The notes beneath the pieces were generated by a model that ran no database searches, was not told where the DNA came from, and saw only the letters and a program-made list of their open reading frames with translations. A DNA stretch of 64,000 nt from Tetradesmus obliquus (Eukaryota; Chlorophyta; Chlorophyceae; Sphaeropleales; Scenedesmaceae), in the NCBI GenBank assembly GCA_030272155.1, contig CP126202.1, positions 3,307,501 to 3,371,500 on the forward strand, in the 5' to 3' direction. Below, one piece after another: positions 47,690-59,300 of the stretch (position 1 is the stretch's first letter; each line of letters begins with the position of its first letter). The position numbers and the translations under genes are program-made.

Positions 47690-50600
47690 CCCGGCACCCA
47701 AGCGGCTGCGGAGCACGTTCTCGCGAAGAAACAGGAGCTCAGAAGATGGTGATGGCAGCGGCGGCGGTGGCAGCAGCAGCAGGCCGGGTGGCTTGGAAGG
47801 CCTCATCCAGTCAGCAGCAGCAAGCATCACTGGCCGTGGCAATGCGTCTCGGCGTGCAGATGTATCAAGCTCAGCCGCCGCTGCAGCAGCAGAAGCAGAA
47901 GCAGGAGCAGGTCCTAGTAGTTCAGCTGCAGCAGCAGCGGGGTGTAGCAGTGGCCAGGGCGCCGGCAGCAGCAGCAGTGAGTTTGACACGCAGTTTGGCT
48001 TGGTCAACTCTGCGCAGCTGCTGATGAAGCGGGAGCTGAGCCTGGGCAGGCAGCAAGGCTTCAGTAGGCAGCAACAGCGGCACATGTGCTGCCACAGGGC
48101 CCTACCACTGCACCCAAGCAAGGTGTGGGCACAGCTGATGTAGTTGCAGATTGTGTTTGTCGGTTGTGTGCTTGTTGTTGCTGATCAAACATGCTGTGTT
48201 CGCTTGGTGAGTGGTGTGCACATGTGTTGCCACAGGGTGCTGCCGCTGCTTCCCAGCAAGGTGAGGGGTGAAGTTTAATTTCTCATGTGCCATGTTTGTT
48301 GTTGGTCATTGGTTGTTGGCAACGTAGTGGGCCAGTCTGTTGAGTGCTGGTTTGCAATGTGCTGCCGATCTGGCAGCATATGAAATCTACACTGTGTTTT
48401 TGCATACCCTATATGCATCAGCTGCGAACATTCGTCAGTCCTCGTTGGGTGCATCAACTGTATGGATCTGTGCATGCTCTTTTTGTGCAGCAGTGCATGC
48501 AGCCGATGTCGTTACTGTGATGCAGCATGCATGCGATGTGCCCTGTGTGACATAGCCTGCTGCGCTGCTGCTGCTGCTGCTGCTGTGCTGCTGCGCACCC
48601 TTGTTGCCATCGCACATGCAGGTCCGTGACAGCATGCGCAGCCGTGCCTACATCGGGCAGTACTCCGCAAGCGGCGATTTCTACATAGCAGCATTCCAGG
48701 TGGGAGCTGACTGCCTTGCATACAGCAGCATGCCTGCGGTGCGCTGCGTGTGATTGCAGCTGTGTTGGGGCACACAGTTTGTTCGGCTGGAGTCGCAGGT
48801 GCAGGTCTAGCCCTAGCAGAATATGCATGGCGCATCCTTCCTGCTGCTCCAGCTGTTGGCGTTGTAAGCTCTGCCTGGGTGCTTGTGTGTTTCTTGTCAG
48901 CGCCCGTTCGCCATGCATCATTGTGCCATGCCATCCCACAGCAGCGTGACTGGCAGCTGCGCAATGACCTGACCACTGCACTGCACTGCTCTGCTCTGCT
49001 CTGTGTTGTACTGCCGCGCCGCAGGACCGCCGTGTGCGGCTGTACGACACGCAGCGTGACTGGCAGCTGCGTAAGGATGTGACCACGCGCATGACTCGCT
49101 GGACCATCACAGACACCTGCCTCAGCCCTGACCAGCGGCTGCTGGTCTACGCGAGCATCAGCCCGGTGGCGTTTGTGGTGCACGTGGGCAGCAGCGGCGA
49201 CCAGGTGTGTAATTCGCTTGACACAGCTTCATTGTGTGTTTATTGTAAAGGGGCTTCATCACCTGTTGGCTGTTGGCAGAACTTGAAACTGCAGTGGGAT
49301 GCTGGTTGTGGCGGTCAAAGGTCAGTTCTAGTAGGCAAACCCGCTGCTGGTTGATGCGCCATTGCTTTGGTGGCCTTCTTGATGCACGTGTGAGCCAGCT
49401 GCGTCGCGCACTTCGCAGCACACTCCCTGTGCAGCAGACACGCTGTGCACCTGGTACTGCACCTCGGTAACTGCCACCTGCTGCATGTGCCATTGCAATA
49501 TGGCTCGGCGCGTACAGGTGGAGTCGCTGGCCAACATCACAGAGCTGCATGAGCCGCTAGCGCTCCCAGCAGCATGGCTGCCTGCGCATAGTCTCAGTGG
49601 AACGATTTTGAACTGCAATTGCACACTTTGAATTGCACATCGCAGGTGGAGTCGCTGGCCAACATCACGGAGCTGCACGAGCCGCCAGCACTTGATGGCA
49701 GCATGGCCCCGGGTGCCGGCAGGTTTGATAATTTGAATTTGCAAAACCACAAACTTAAAACCTTCGACTTCTTTCAATCCACAGGTGGAGTCGCTGGCCA
49801 ATATCACTGAGCTGCATGAGCCGCTGGCTCTAGACGGCAGCATGGCCCCTGGTGCCGGCAACAACCGCGCCGCCTTTGAGGGTGACGAGGAGTATGACAG
49901 CTGGCGGGGGCGCGACTTTGGCATCTGGAGCATCGCCTGGAGCCCACAGGGCGGGCAGCTGATTGCAGGTGCGGTGCAGTGACAAGATGCTGGTTATGGC
50001 GTAGGGTCCCTTTACGACAGTTGGCGTGCGTGCGACATGGATTGGGACAAGTGTACATGGTTGTGGCTTTGCATTTTGAATTGCTTGCGTGCGCTGACTT
50101 GGATGCTGGCAGCTTTGCATGGAGGGTGGCGAGGAATATGACTTTGGCATGTGGATCATGTTGTCACAGCTGTGTGTGCATATCAGCATTAGTGTTGGTG
50201 CCAGGCCCCTGCCGTGCAATGCTGCGCTTTGGGTGCAGTAGCATGTACTATGGCCTGACGTGTGCTCCGCACTGCTCTGTCTGTGTGTGCAGGCACCAAT
50301 GACAACAGCGTTTATGTGTACGACATTGAGTTCAAGCATTGCCTGGCCTGATGCGCTGACTGTACTCATCTGTGTGTATGTGCACAATGCAGGCATCAAC
50401 GACAACAGCGTGTACGTTTACGGCATGCAGTTTGCGCGTGCCGCATAGTGCGGATTGCCTTGTTCATCATAGGCGCCAGATGATGCTCAGCTGCTCCAAT
50501 CTGCTCTGAAGTGGCGGCTCCTTTGATCGGTCTCTGCGTGCAGGCACCAATGACAACAGCGTGTACGTGTACGACATCGAGTCCAAGCACTGCCTGGCGC

Positions 50601-53192
50601 GCCTCACCGGCCACGGCAACGACGTCAACGCGGTCGCATACCTGCAGGTGAATGCTAGGCTGCCCCTTGCTCCGTTGAGGCGCCAGAGAGCTCATTGTTT
50701 GAGGGAGGATAGTTGCATGTTGGTCCTGGCACCATCTCAGATGTATGAGCCACAACAGGGTGAACACATGGTCTGAGACCATATAAAGGAGTGAACAGAG
50801 AGCTTAGACTGGTTCCAACGACACATGCGCTGCAGCTGAGCTGCGTCCCTACTGTGCCTGTGGCATCAGCAGCTGGTATGGACACACATCGCAGGTAGCT
50901 GTTGTGTACCTGGGTCTGGCAGCTGTTGTGTACCTGGCTCACCGGCAGTGCTGGCACCCTTCCTGCTGCTGCTGCTGTGTCCTGCAGGGTGACGGGTCTG
51001 ACGCGAGCAGCGCTGCTGCTGCCAGCCCACACCTGCTGGTCAGCGGCAGCGATGACCACATGGTGCGGCTGTGGGACACACGATTGAGGGACAGGGCGGG
51101 CGGCAACAGCAGGAAGCCCCAGGGCGTGCTCGTGGGTGAGCAAATTGGAGCAGTACATGATCTGTTTTTGTGTGTGGTTGTGTGTTGCCAAGCAGTCCTT
51201 TGCTTGGCATGGTTGACTTTGTTTCTCCTGTCCGGCTTCTTGGTTCGGGCTTGAAGCTGCAATGCACTGCAAGCTGTGCAGTCGTTCGTGCGCTGTGATG
51301 ACCACATGGTGCGGCTGTGGGACACGCGCGTGAGGGACAGGGCTGGCGGCAACAGCAGGAAGCCCCAGGGCGTGCTCGTGGGTGAGCGAAACGGAGCAGT
51401 ACATTATCTGTTCTTGTGTGTGTTTGTGTGTTGCTGAGCAGTCCTTTGCTTGTCAGGTTTGAGTTTGTTTCTTGTGTTTAGCTTCTTGGTTGCCGGCTTG
51501 AAGCTGCAATGCACTGCAAGCTATGCATGCGGTTGTGTGTTGTATTGACCACATGGTGCGGCTGTGGGACACGCGCGTGCGGGACATGGCAGGTGACAAC
51601 AGCAGGAAGCCCCAGGGCGTGCTCGTGGGTGAGTGAGGCAGTTGACAATGTTCGTTGTGCAATTGTTGCTTTCCTATGGTTGTTTTGGCTGTCTGTCGCA
51701 TGTCGCATGGTTTGGTGCAAGCTGCCGGACATGGATGTGTTTGTGGCGTAATTGGGCTCCCAGGCAGCAAAAGGGGAGTGCTTTGTTTGCTGCGTCAGCT
51801 TGACACTGTGTTCTTCTTGTCTGCAGCAAGCAATCAAGCTGGTCTGCGCACATATACCCTCTTGACCCTTGCTTGTCACTGGCATTGCAGGTCGCACGGA
51901 GGGCATCAAACACCTCTGCCCCAACGGCAGCACCTTTCACCTCATCAGCAACAGCAAGGACCAGAGCAACACTGCTGTTATGTCCACGCTCAGACTTGTA
52001 TGCCATTAATCGCTGATGCAGGCCACACTGAGGGCATCACGCACCTGTGCCCCAAGGGGGACGGCCACCACCTGATCAGCAACAGCAAGGACCAGAGCAT
52101 AAAGCTGTGGGACGTGCGCAAGGCGCTGAGCCAGGCTGAGGCCACGCAGCAGGCGCGGCAGCGGCCGCAGATCCCGCACTGGGACTACCGCTGGGAGGAG
52201 TACCCAGGTGAGGTTTGTGTCGCATACACACTCGTTTGAGCTGGTTTGAATGTAGTGCGAGCCTGCTCGTGCATTGTCGTGCATGGTTTTAAGGTGTGTG
52301 GGACGTGCGCAAGACGTTGAGCCCAGCTGAGGGCTTCAGCAGGCGCGGCAGCGGCCGCAGATTCTTTACTGGGACTACAGATGGGAGGAGCACCCAGGTA
52401 GGTTCTGATGGGCTGCTTTGCGTAACATGCGCCACATACACTCCGGTTTGAACTGGCTTGTATGTTGTGTGTGAGGTCAGTTGTGTTTGTGTTGTCTTGC
52501 ATGTTTGTGAATGGTGTGGGACGTGCGCAAGGCGCTGAGCCAGGCTGAGGCCACGCAGCAGGCGTGACAGCGGCCACAAATACCACACTGGGACTACCGC
52601 TGGGAAGAGTACCCAGGTGAGGCGTTTTGCGGCATGATGTAGCTGTATTGCTAAAGTGCATGCACACACTCCTTATGCTTTCCAGTAATACTGGCCTAGT
52701 AGGCCCGGCAGGGGCCTTGGATTCCGCACTGTCACTACCGCTGGGAGGAGTACCCAGGTGAGGTCAAAAGGTGTGCAGTTGTGTTACAAATGCGTCGTGA
52801 ATGACACGGAGCATCACTAAGACATGCATGTGTCTGCCTGCTTCGCCCTGTCTGTTGTGTTTTTCCTGCCGTCACAGCTGCCGGCTACAACGTGGTGAGC
52901 CTGGGCGAGGTGTCGCTAATGTCGTCCTGCACTGATTGCACCTGCACGTGCCTGCCTGTGCAATTCTTTTCTTGCAGCTGCCGGCTACAATGTGGTGCAC
53001 CCTGGTGACGTGGCGCTCATGACGTACCGCGGCCACGCAGTGCTGCAGACGCTCATCCGCGCCTACTTCAGCCCGGCACACAGCACAGGCCAGCGCTACG
53101 TGTACGCAGGGTCGGCAGAGGGCGTGATCAACGCATGGGATGTCGTCAGCGGCAAGCCGGTGAGCTTGCCGTTGCTGCTGCATGCCTGTGGC

Positions 53193-53227
<35 letters not shown>

Positions 53228-54061
53228 GTGTGGTGTGTGTGGACGTTGTCGGCAGCGAGCTGGTGAGCTAGCTTCTGTTGTTCGCCTGTGGTGTGTTGCA
53301 GCTGCTGCTGCTCTGCTGCTCCTCTGCTGCTGCTCTCCTGCGCAAGGCCCTCAAGGGTTGGGACCGGGACATTCTCAGCGGCGAGCCGGGTGTGCTGACC
53401 GTGGCTTCTGCTTGCTGCCGCTTCATTTGCTGTCTTTCGGTGCTGTCGCTGGCAACTCTGCAGCTGTCTTCGTCTTGCTTTTAAATGTGGCACATGTATT
53501 ATCTTGCCGTCACACTCCTGCTGCTGCTGCTGCTGCTGCTGCGTGTCTTCTTGCTTTGTTGTCCCTGCTGCCCCATTGCAGGTTGAACACAACACCGCGC
53601 GTTATCTGTGTGTGCCCTTGCCGACATGCTGCCACTGCTGCTGGGTTTGTTTGCAGGTGGCTCAGTTTAATTACCACCGTGCTCTGGTGCGCGACTATAG
53701 TTTGCCCAACCTGCTGCTGCTGCTGCTGCTGCTCTGCTTCGTGTCCCCCTGCTTTGTTCGCTGCTTCTGCTGCCAGGTGGCTCAGTCAGAGTACCACCGC
53801 TGGTGCGCGAGTGCAATTGGTCCAACCTGCTGCTACTGCTGCTGCTGCTGCTGCTTGTCCATCTGCTGTATTCGCCGCTGCTGCTGTCAGGTGGCTCAGT
53901 TCGAGTACCATCGGGCGCTGGTGCGCGACTGCAGCTGGCACCCCTACGAGCCCGAGATGACGTCAGTGTCATGGGACGGCCGCGTTGTCAGCTGGGCAGT
54001 ATCACCGGCACACGGCAAGCCACTGGCAGGGGACAGGGGCGATGTGGGCAGGTACTACTAA
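46192..54061 (+). CDS. DCAF11: DCAF11/LEC14B-type WD40 receptor of CUL4-DDB1 ligase
   Basis: Twelve exons give 752 residues in frame: 46192-46324, 46669-46861, 47255-47375, 47544-48122, 48622-48699, 49025-49204, 49785-49968, 50544-50647, 50988-51135, 52022-52207, 52978-53159 and 53891-54061. An Asp/Glu-rich N-terminus and a Gln/Ser-rich region precede about seven WD40 blades that follow plant LEC14B closely: SRAYIGQYSASGDFYIAAFQ, DTCLSPDQRLLVYASISPV, NDNSVYVYDIE, VSGSDDHMVRLWDTR, LISNSKDQSIKLWDVRK, HWDYRWEEYP, GHAVLQTLIRAYFSPAHSTG, VRDCSWHPYEPEM. WDTR and WDVR fit the WDxR (DWD) box that docks on DDB1, so the protein likely selects substrates for ubiquitination in the nucleus. In animals this family controls NRF2-type stress factors. 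Start 46192; 46219 is an alternative. Introns 2-11 carry partial exon copies. Confidence 0.93.
46672..46745 (+). repeat. Acidic codon-repeat tract (GAT/GAC)n
   Basis: About 20 Asp codons with scattered Glu, then SDDWEEE, in exon 2 of the DCAF11-like gene. Mixed GAT/GAC use shows it is not a fresh triplet expansion. Confidence 0.85.
47149..48265 (+). repeat. Partial copies of DCAF11-like exons 3 and 4
   Basis: A copy of the start of exon 3 (RVPPDLQKLPL) lies at 47149-47190 before the working exon at 47255. A copy of the end of exon 4 (CHRVLPLLPSK plus GTGAGG) lies at about 48230-48265 after the working exon that ends at 48122. Confidence 0.85.
48945..50430 (+). repeat. Upstream partial copies of DCAF11-like exons 6, 7 and 8
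   Basis: Exon 6: QRDWQLRNDLTT at about 48943-48981. Exon 7: acceptor plus VESLANITELHEP at 49518-49570 and a longer copy at 49647-49721, before the working exon at 49785. Exon 8: acceptor plus TNDNSVYVYDIE at about 50292-50350 and INDNSVYVYG at about 50393-50432, before the working exon at 50544. Confidence 0.92.
51293..52930 (+). repeat. Partial copies of DCAF11-like exons 9, 10 and 11
   Basis: Exon 9's 3' part (DHMVRLWDTRVRD to VLVG plus GTGAG) recurs downstream at 51293-51380 and 51540-51631. Exon 10 has an upstream 5' copy at 51891-51975 (RTEGIKHLCPNG) and downstream 3' copies at about 52295-52397, 52515-52617 and 52695-52758 (YRWEEYP plus GTGAGG). Exon 11 has an upstream 5' copy at about 52877-52925. 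Confidence 0.92.
53195..53226 (+). repeat. Intronic (CTG)n tract
   Basis: About ten CTG/GCT units in intron 11 of the DCAF11-like gene, followed by further scattered runs at 53518-53541 and 53710-53732. Confidence 0.8.
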
Positions 54062-54465
54062 GCTTGATTGCGGCATTGTATTAGGCAGGCAGTACTGACG
54101 CTGTGCTTGCTGCGGCACAGGCAGGTGACAGTATTGTTGATGGCAGGTTGGTTGGGCGGTGGTGTGATGCTTGGTTTTTTTGTGTTGAGAGTGTGAGCTG
54201 GGCGGTGTCGCCGCCACACGGCAAGCCAGTGGCGGGAGATCGGGGTGATGTGGGGAGGTATGACTGACAGCTGGACTTGGGTGATTCGGGCAGGTGTGAG
54301 TGAATTGGCAGGCATGTTGCTTGCGCGGGCTTATGGCACAGGTACCACCAACAGCACGCAGGCAAGTCGTTTGGAGGCTTGTGACGCATGTGGTGTGCGT
54401 TGTGGTGTCGAGGGTGCCAGCTGGGCGGTGTTGCCACCACACGGCAAAGCGCTGGCAGGGGATTG
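53655..54465 (+). repeat. Flanking copies of the last DCAF11-like exon
   Basis: Acceptor plus VAQFNYHRALVRDY at 53657-53699 and VAQSEYHRWCAS at 53777-53815 lie upstream. Copies of the C-terminal codons (SWAVSPPHGKPVAGDRGDV) lie in the 3' UTR at about 54190-54268 and, more degraded, at 54418-54466, each ending in a stop. Confidence 0.9.
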
Positions 54466-54840
54466 AGGCCTTTTTGCAGGTATTATTCACAGCCTAATAG
54501 CAGCAAAGCAGGCAGGCACTGGTGACAGCTCCTTGCGGCGCCATGGGCAGTGACAGACTGCTGATAGCTTTTAGGCAGGTTGTTTGTGCGGTGCTGTGAC
54601 GCTTGGATATGTTTTAGGGGTTTGCTGTGGTGCATTAGCTTGCCCCATGTGAATTATGTGCACGCTGCACTGTATATTACCTGCCGACCTTGCTGGCCAT
54701 AGCAGATGTCGTGCTCATGTCTTGCCAGCATGGATTTGTTGCTGCATCAAGAGCAGCAGCTACTTCCCTCTGTCAGCTGTACTATGGAATCTGTGGTGGT
54801 AGCAGCACGCTGTGAGGGTTTGTCTCAGAGCAGCAGCATG
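54062..54840. other. 3' flank of the DCAF11-like gene
   Basis: Holds the 3' UTR with two copies of the terminal exon. No further gene is seen. Confidence 0.5.
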
Positions 54841-54844
54841 CGTC

Positions 54845-54860
54845 CCCTGCACAGGTGCAT

Positions 54861-54900
<40 letters not shown>

Positions 54901-54926
54901 CATCACCTGCACAGGTGCATCAGCAT

Positions 54927-54962
<36 letters not shown>

Positions 54963-54983
54963 GCATCACCTGCACAGGTGCAT

Positions 54984-55064
<81 letters not shown>

Positions 55065-55123
55065 GCATCACCTGCACAGGTGCATCAGCAGCAGCAGCAT
55101 GCATCACCTGCACAGGTGCAGCA
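54845..55123 (+). repeat. Composite (CAG)n / CACCTGCACAGGTG satellite
   Basis: Five copies of CCTGCACAGGTGCA near 54845, 54905, 54965, 55068 and 55105 alternate with (CAG)n runs of about 12, 13, 28 and 5 units. CACCTG and CAGGTG are inverted repeats around CA, so each module is a small hairpin joined to a CAG hairpin former. Confidence 0.92.
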
Positions 55124-55136
55124 TGTAGGGACTGCT

Positions 55137-56365
55137 TGTATCTTTAATTAGTAGCCCAGCTACACTGGCAGTGTACAGAGTTGCAGGAAGCACCATTTAG
55201 TAGCCACGGCTACCCAGGATGATCCAATCATGCTGTTAATGGCATGTTGACTGGATCATCGTCGTGTTGCCACTGAATGATGCGACTCTGACTGACTGGA
55301 TGATATAACACGTGTTATCTCTGGCTGCGGGAGTCATGGATGGATCCTTTGTAGGGTTCTGTTGGGACATCACCGCCACGTGATGAACTGGCAACGCAGA
55401 GTTGAAGTTGAACAGTTGTCTCTTGGTGTGGTGTTGTAACGTTGTTGACACTTGCTGTTCATGATACACCATGCAGGAGTCAGTGTGGGGCCACCGCACC
55501 TTGGCACTGCACAGCAACCCTATTGTGCTCATGCATGTCGCATGCTTGGCACCCTCATAACCATGCACAAGCACGCACTGCGTGCAAGCTTGCATCAGTC
55601 AACCCCATGCTCACAAAGGACTGCCAAAGGACTGCCAACGGTTGGCGCAGGCTGTAGCGTGTAGTACGCTGGCAGTGGCGCTGTTATGATGAATCTCAAG
55701 ATGAGCTGCAACAAAGAAAACGGCAAAGAAAACGGCAAAGACAACGGCAAATATTCACAAGGCATGTGGGTGTGGCAACGGGAGAGTGCAGGCGCACGCT
55801 CAAAGTGACCGGTGGCGCATGTCAGATCAAGAAGGCAGTCATTGAAACCCCAAGCAAACCAACTCAGCACATGTGCTGCACATCAGCTCAATGATCACAC
55901 AACTATCCAGCATAGTAGGCTGCCAGCAAGTCAGGACGGCTGCCAGGCCAACATTCTTTGATATTTGTGCATGCGGGTGACTCTTGCGGCAATGGGAACG
56001 AGGCCGTGTAGGCTGACGCTCAAAGTGATCGGTGGCGCGTGTCATGTTCTACAAGCAGTCATTGAGCCCCCATGCAAACCAACGCAGCACATGTGCTGCA
56101 CATCAGCTCAATGATTCATCCATCACACAACTCTTCCAGCATTGTAAGCTGTCCGCAATCCGGTCGGCTCCCAGGCCAACACCAGCAGATGCAGTGACCA
56201 GCACAGTCAACATGACAGCCAGCCAGGGTCCCACCCTGACGGCCGCCTACATTGAACCACAACAGCACGTGCAGTACAAAGACCGGAGGCACACAATCAC
56301 AACTGGTACCAAATGAATGCACAAGCCAATTATTTGCAACCCAGCCCATGGCATGTCTGTGACAG
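55137..56365. other. Convergent region with a copied 3' end
   Basis: No independent gene is supported. Segments at about 55795-55945 and 56015-56185 are diverged direct repeats 220 bases apart. The second overlaps a minus-strand frame with a hydrophobic stretch (WLAVMLTVLVTASAGVGLGA), so this may be a decayed or alternative last exon of the subtilase-like gene and its copy. Confidence 0.6.
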
Positions 56366-59300
56366 TCATCCCAGCTTGTCTTTGGAACCGGGAGTGTCAA
56401 AAAGCATTTGATGACTAGCACACCAGAGCCGCCCGCACATGCTCTGCTTCCGTGACAGTGCCACGGCCACCACCAGAACAACAGAACCAATCCCAATGCC
56501 AGCCTGACGATCTTTGATGCATGCAAGCAGCGCTTCAGCGTTGCCTTGGCAGCTGAAGGAGTGGCCACTTTGCCACTCACGTAGTAACATGCATGCGCAG
56601 ACCTTCGCTCTGCAGAAAACCCACGTCATCGTGTGCAGGCACAAAAACATGCACTACAATGCAGACGCTGCGACAGGGAAAGTTGCTCCATTTCAATCCG
56701 CATGAAAAACCACAGGTTGAACATGGGGCATCGTGACCACCAATGCAGGTCCAATGCAGCAAGCATGTGTTGTTTGTTCAATGGTGCTCATTCTGTAGCA
56801 ATCCTTGTTGGAGCTCTGTTGTGTGAATCTCATACATGCGCCAACACACACAAAAGGTCGTTGTCCTGTATCAGAGGTTACACTGCCTCTTTGGCAGTGT
56901 AAACTATGGCACACAAGGTTGATGAACGGTGATCTGTTGCTCTGCTGATGCAGCGAGTGCAATGCACGCACAAACACCCGCTATGCCACTTACAGCGTCA
57001 CTGTGATTGAGCTCGTAGCAGACGCATACCAAGCTGATTCTGCAGATGTCGCGGTGATGGTGAGCGCTCCAGATGCACCCCTGACACGGCTGCAGCTCCA
57101 AACAGCACCAACCTTGCGGCCAGTGGTGCGCTGTGTTACCTTACAGCTGGCGAGGCCCGCAGGATCTAAAGTCAGGGTCACTGGAATGCCGCTCACAGCG
57201 TTGCGCGTGACAGGATCGCGCACCACCACAGTCACCTTGAAGAAAGAGACCTTACCCCCAAAGTGCTGGCCTGCTGCATCTGTATCCTTCTGGTCCTTGG
57301 GGAAAGGCGTGCTGCTTAGGGTGGTGGTGATGGTCAGGGTTGGTGTGGGCTTGCAGGGGTTGGTGACTAGGTACTCGTGAGCATCCCACACCTGGACGAG
57401 CAAGCACAGGAGCACGAAAAGTGAGAGCAGGACCCAGAAGTGTGATGCAGAGCGACTGTGATATCAGGAGTTGTCCCGCATGACAGCACATTGCGCGCTG
57501 CTGCATGCTGCTGCCTGCTGCCTGCTAGGGGCAGCAGAGTGCTGCAAGCCTTTGCATGAGAGCATGGAGCAAAGCAACGCACACACAACATTCCTACTGC
57601 CGCACGTTGGCAGCCCACCTGCAGCAGGCCTTTGCCGTAGCGTGCCTTCACCTCCCAATCAGGCAGCCCACTGTCCAGCTTGGGCTTTGCTGTTGCGCTG
57701 ACTGCAGCCAGGATCTGCTGCCGTGAGCAGCCGGGGTGCGCGCTCCACAGCGCACCAAACGCCCCAGTGGCCATGCAGGCAGCGTAATAGTTGTTGTAGT
57801 TTTTGGAAGCGTCGCTGAATGCGATCGGCACCTTGGTTGGTGTGCGGGTTGGTGAGGTGAGAGTCAGGGAGGTCAGTTTGCCCGCCTGCAGTGCTGAGAG
57901 CAGCGCCTTGCCCTGCTGCAGACTTGCGCCGATGACAATGGGCCAGGCTCCGGTGGGGCTTGTGACGGCAGTGTCATTGACAAATACGCCCTCTAGGTTG
58001 CCAGTTACTCGCTCGCAGGGACCTTGGTTATCCCTGCAGGCATGACCATAACAAGTTGGTAACATGTCAGTACACAGTATGTCACAGCAAAGAGACAGCA
58101 GCAGGGGTGTCTTAGCCGCAGGCATGCAAGATGTCGACAAGTGGTTGTTGTGAGACGACTGTACAACGACTGTCGTGGCAGAGACACATCAGACACAAGC
58201 TTGCTAGTGATACAGCGCACCGCCCAGAATGTGCCAGCGCATAGCTGTTGCAGCATGCATGTCCCACTGCTTGTTCTGTCAAGCTGCTCAGATCTGCCCA
58301 CCGTGCATAGATGACACCAGCCACTCCACCGCCGTTGATGCAGTTGACCACCTTTTCTGCAAACGTGCTGCCCCCGCGCTGAATCAAGCAGATCTTCCCC
58401 TGCAAGCCAGTATAGCGCACAGCACACAACGTATTGTGACACATTATAAAGCTGTTGACAAGAGACAGACCACGGGCTGCATTAGGCAGATTATCCCCTG
58501 CAAGACAAGCGCAGAATGCACCATACAGCATGTTACAACATCAGGCAAAATTCCAGTCACGCAACCACCTGGAAATCTGACCTGTCCAACAGATATAGCA
58601 GCATGACACATGAGCTGCATCCAGTCAACGTAAAGCCGCCTACGGCTACAAGGGCATGGTGATGTGCACATGCTGCGGTAAGCAGAGCCGCTGGCAGGAG
58701 CGGCGGCATCAGCATCAGCAGCAGCAGCAGCAGCAGACATTGTTGATGAATGAACAGCGCTGGTGATTTGATGGCTACAGCCGTGACTGGTGCTGTGTGC
58801 TGCATCATGCTGCCTTTGCCGCTGCTGCTGCTGCCGCCGTCGCTGCTGCCGCTGCTGCCGCCGTCGCTGCTGCCGCTGCTGCCGCCGTCGCTGCTGCCTG
58901 CGCTGCTGCTGCTTCAGCAGCTGCTCACCTTAGCACCGGCACACGTGCTGTTGCCTAGCCCACAATCCACCAGGCCTGCCGTGATACTTCCAACAGCTGA
59001 CCCTGCAAAAGCCCCGGGGGGAGGGGCATTCCAAAAGTCTGCCTGCACACCAGCCAGCGGCGGAGTGACTGCAATTTTGTTTTTGCGCTGGCCCCAAACG
59101 TCATTTGCATTCAGGTTGTAATCGCTGAGCGATGACGACCACATGATGTATTCTCCAGGCGCGGAGAAGTCTGTGTAGTTGACTGGCTGCTCAGTGCCGA
59201 TGGATGATACGAAGTCCGCATTCACACTGGAGACAGCGACAAACTGCGGGAACGCATTGGGAACCACATCCACCCACGTGCCGTTCTCATCAAATGTGCC

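Noticed and set aside
54760-55151. Poly-Gln, poly-Ser or poly-Ala proteins from the 54845-55123 repeat
   Set aside because: All frames of a CAG satellite are open; there is no flanking coding sequence or splice support.
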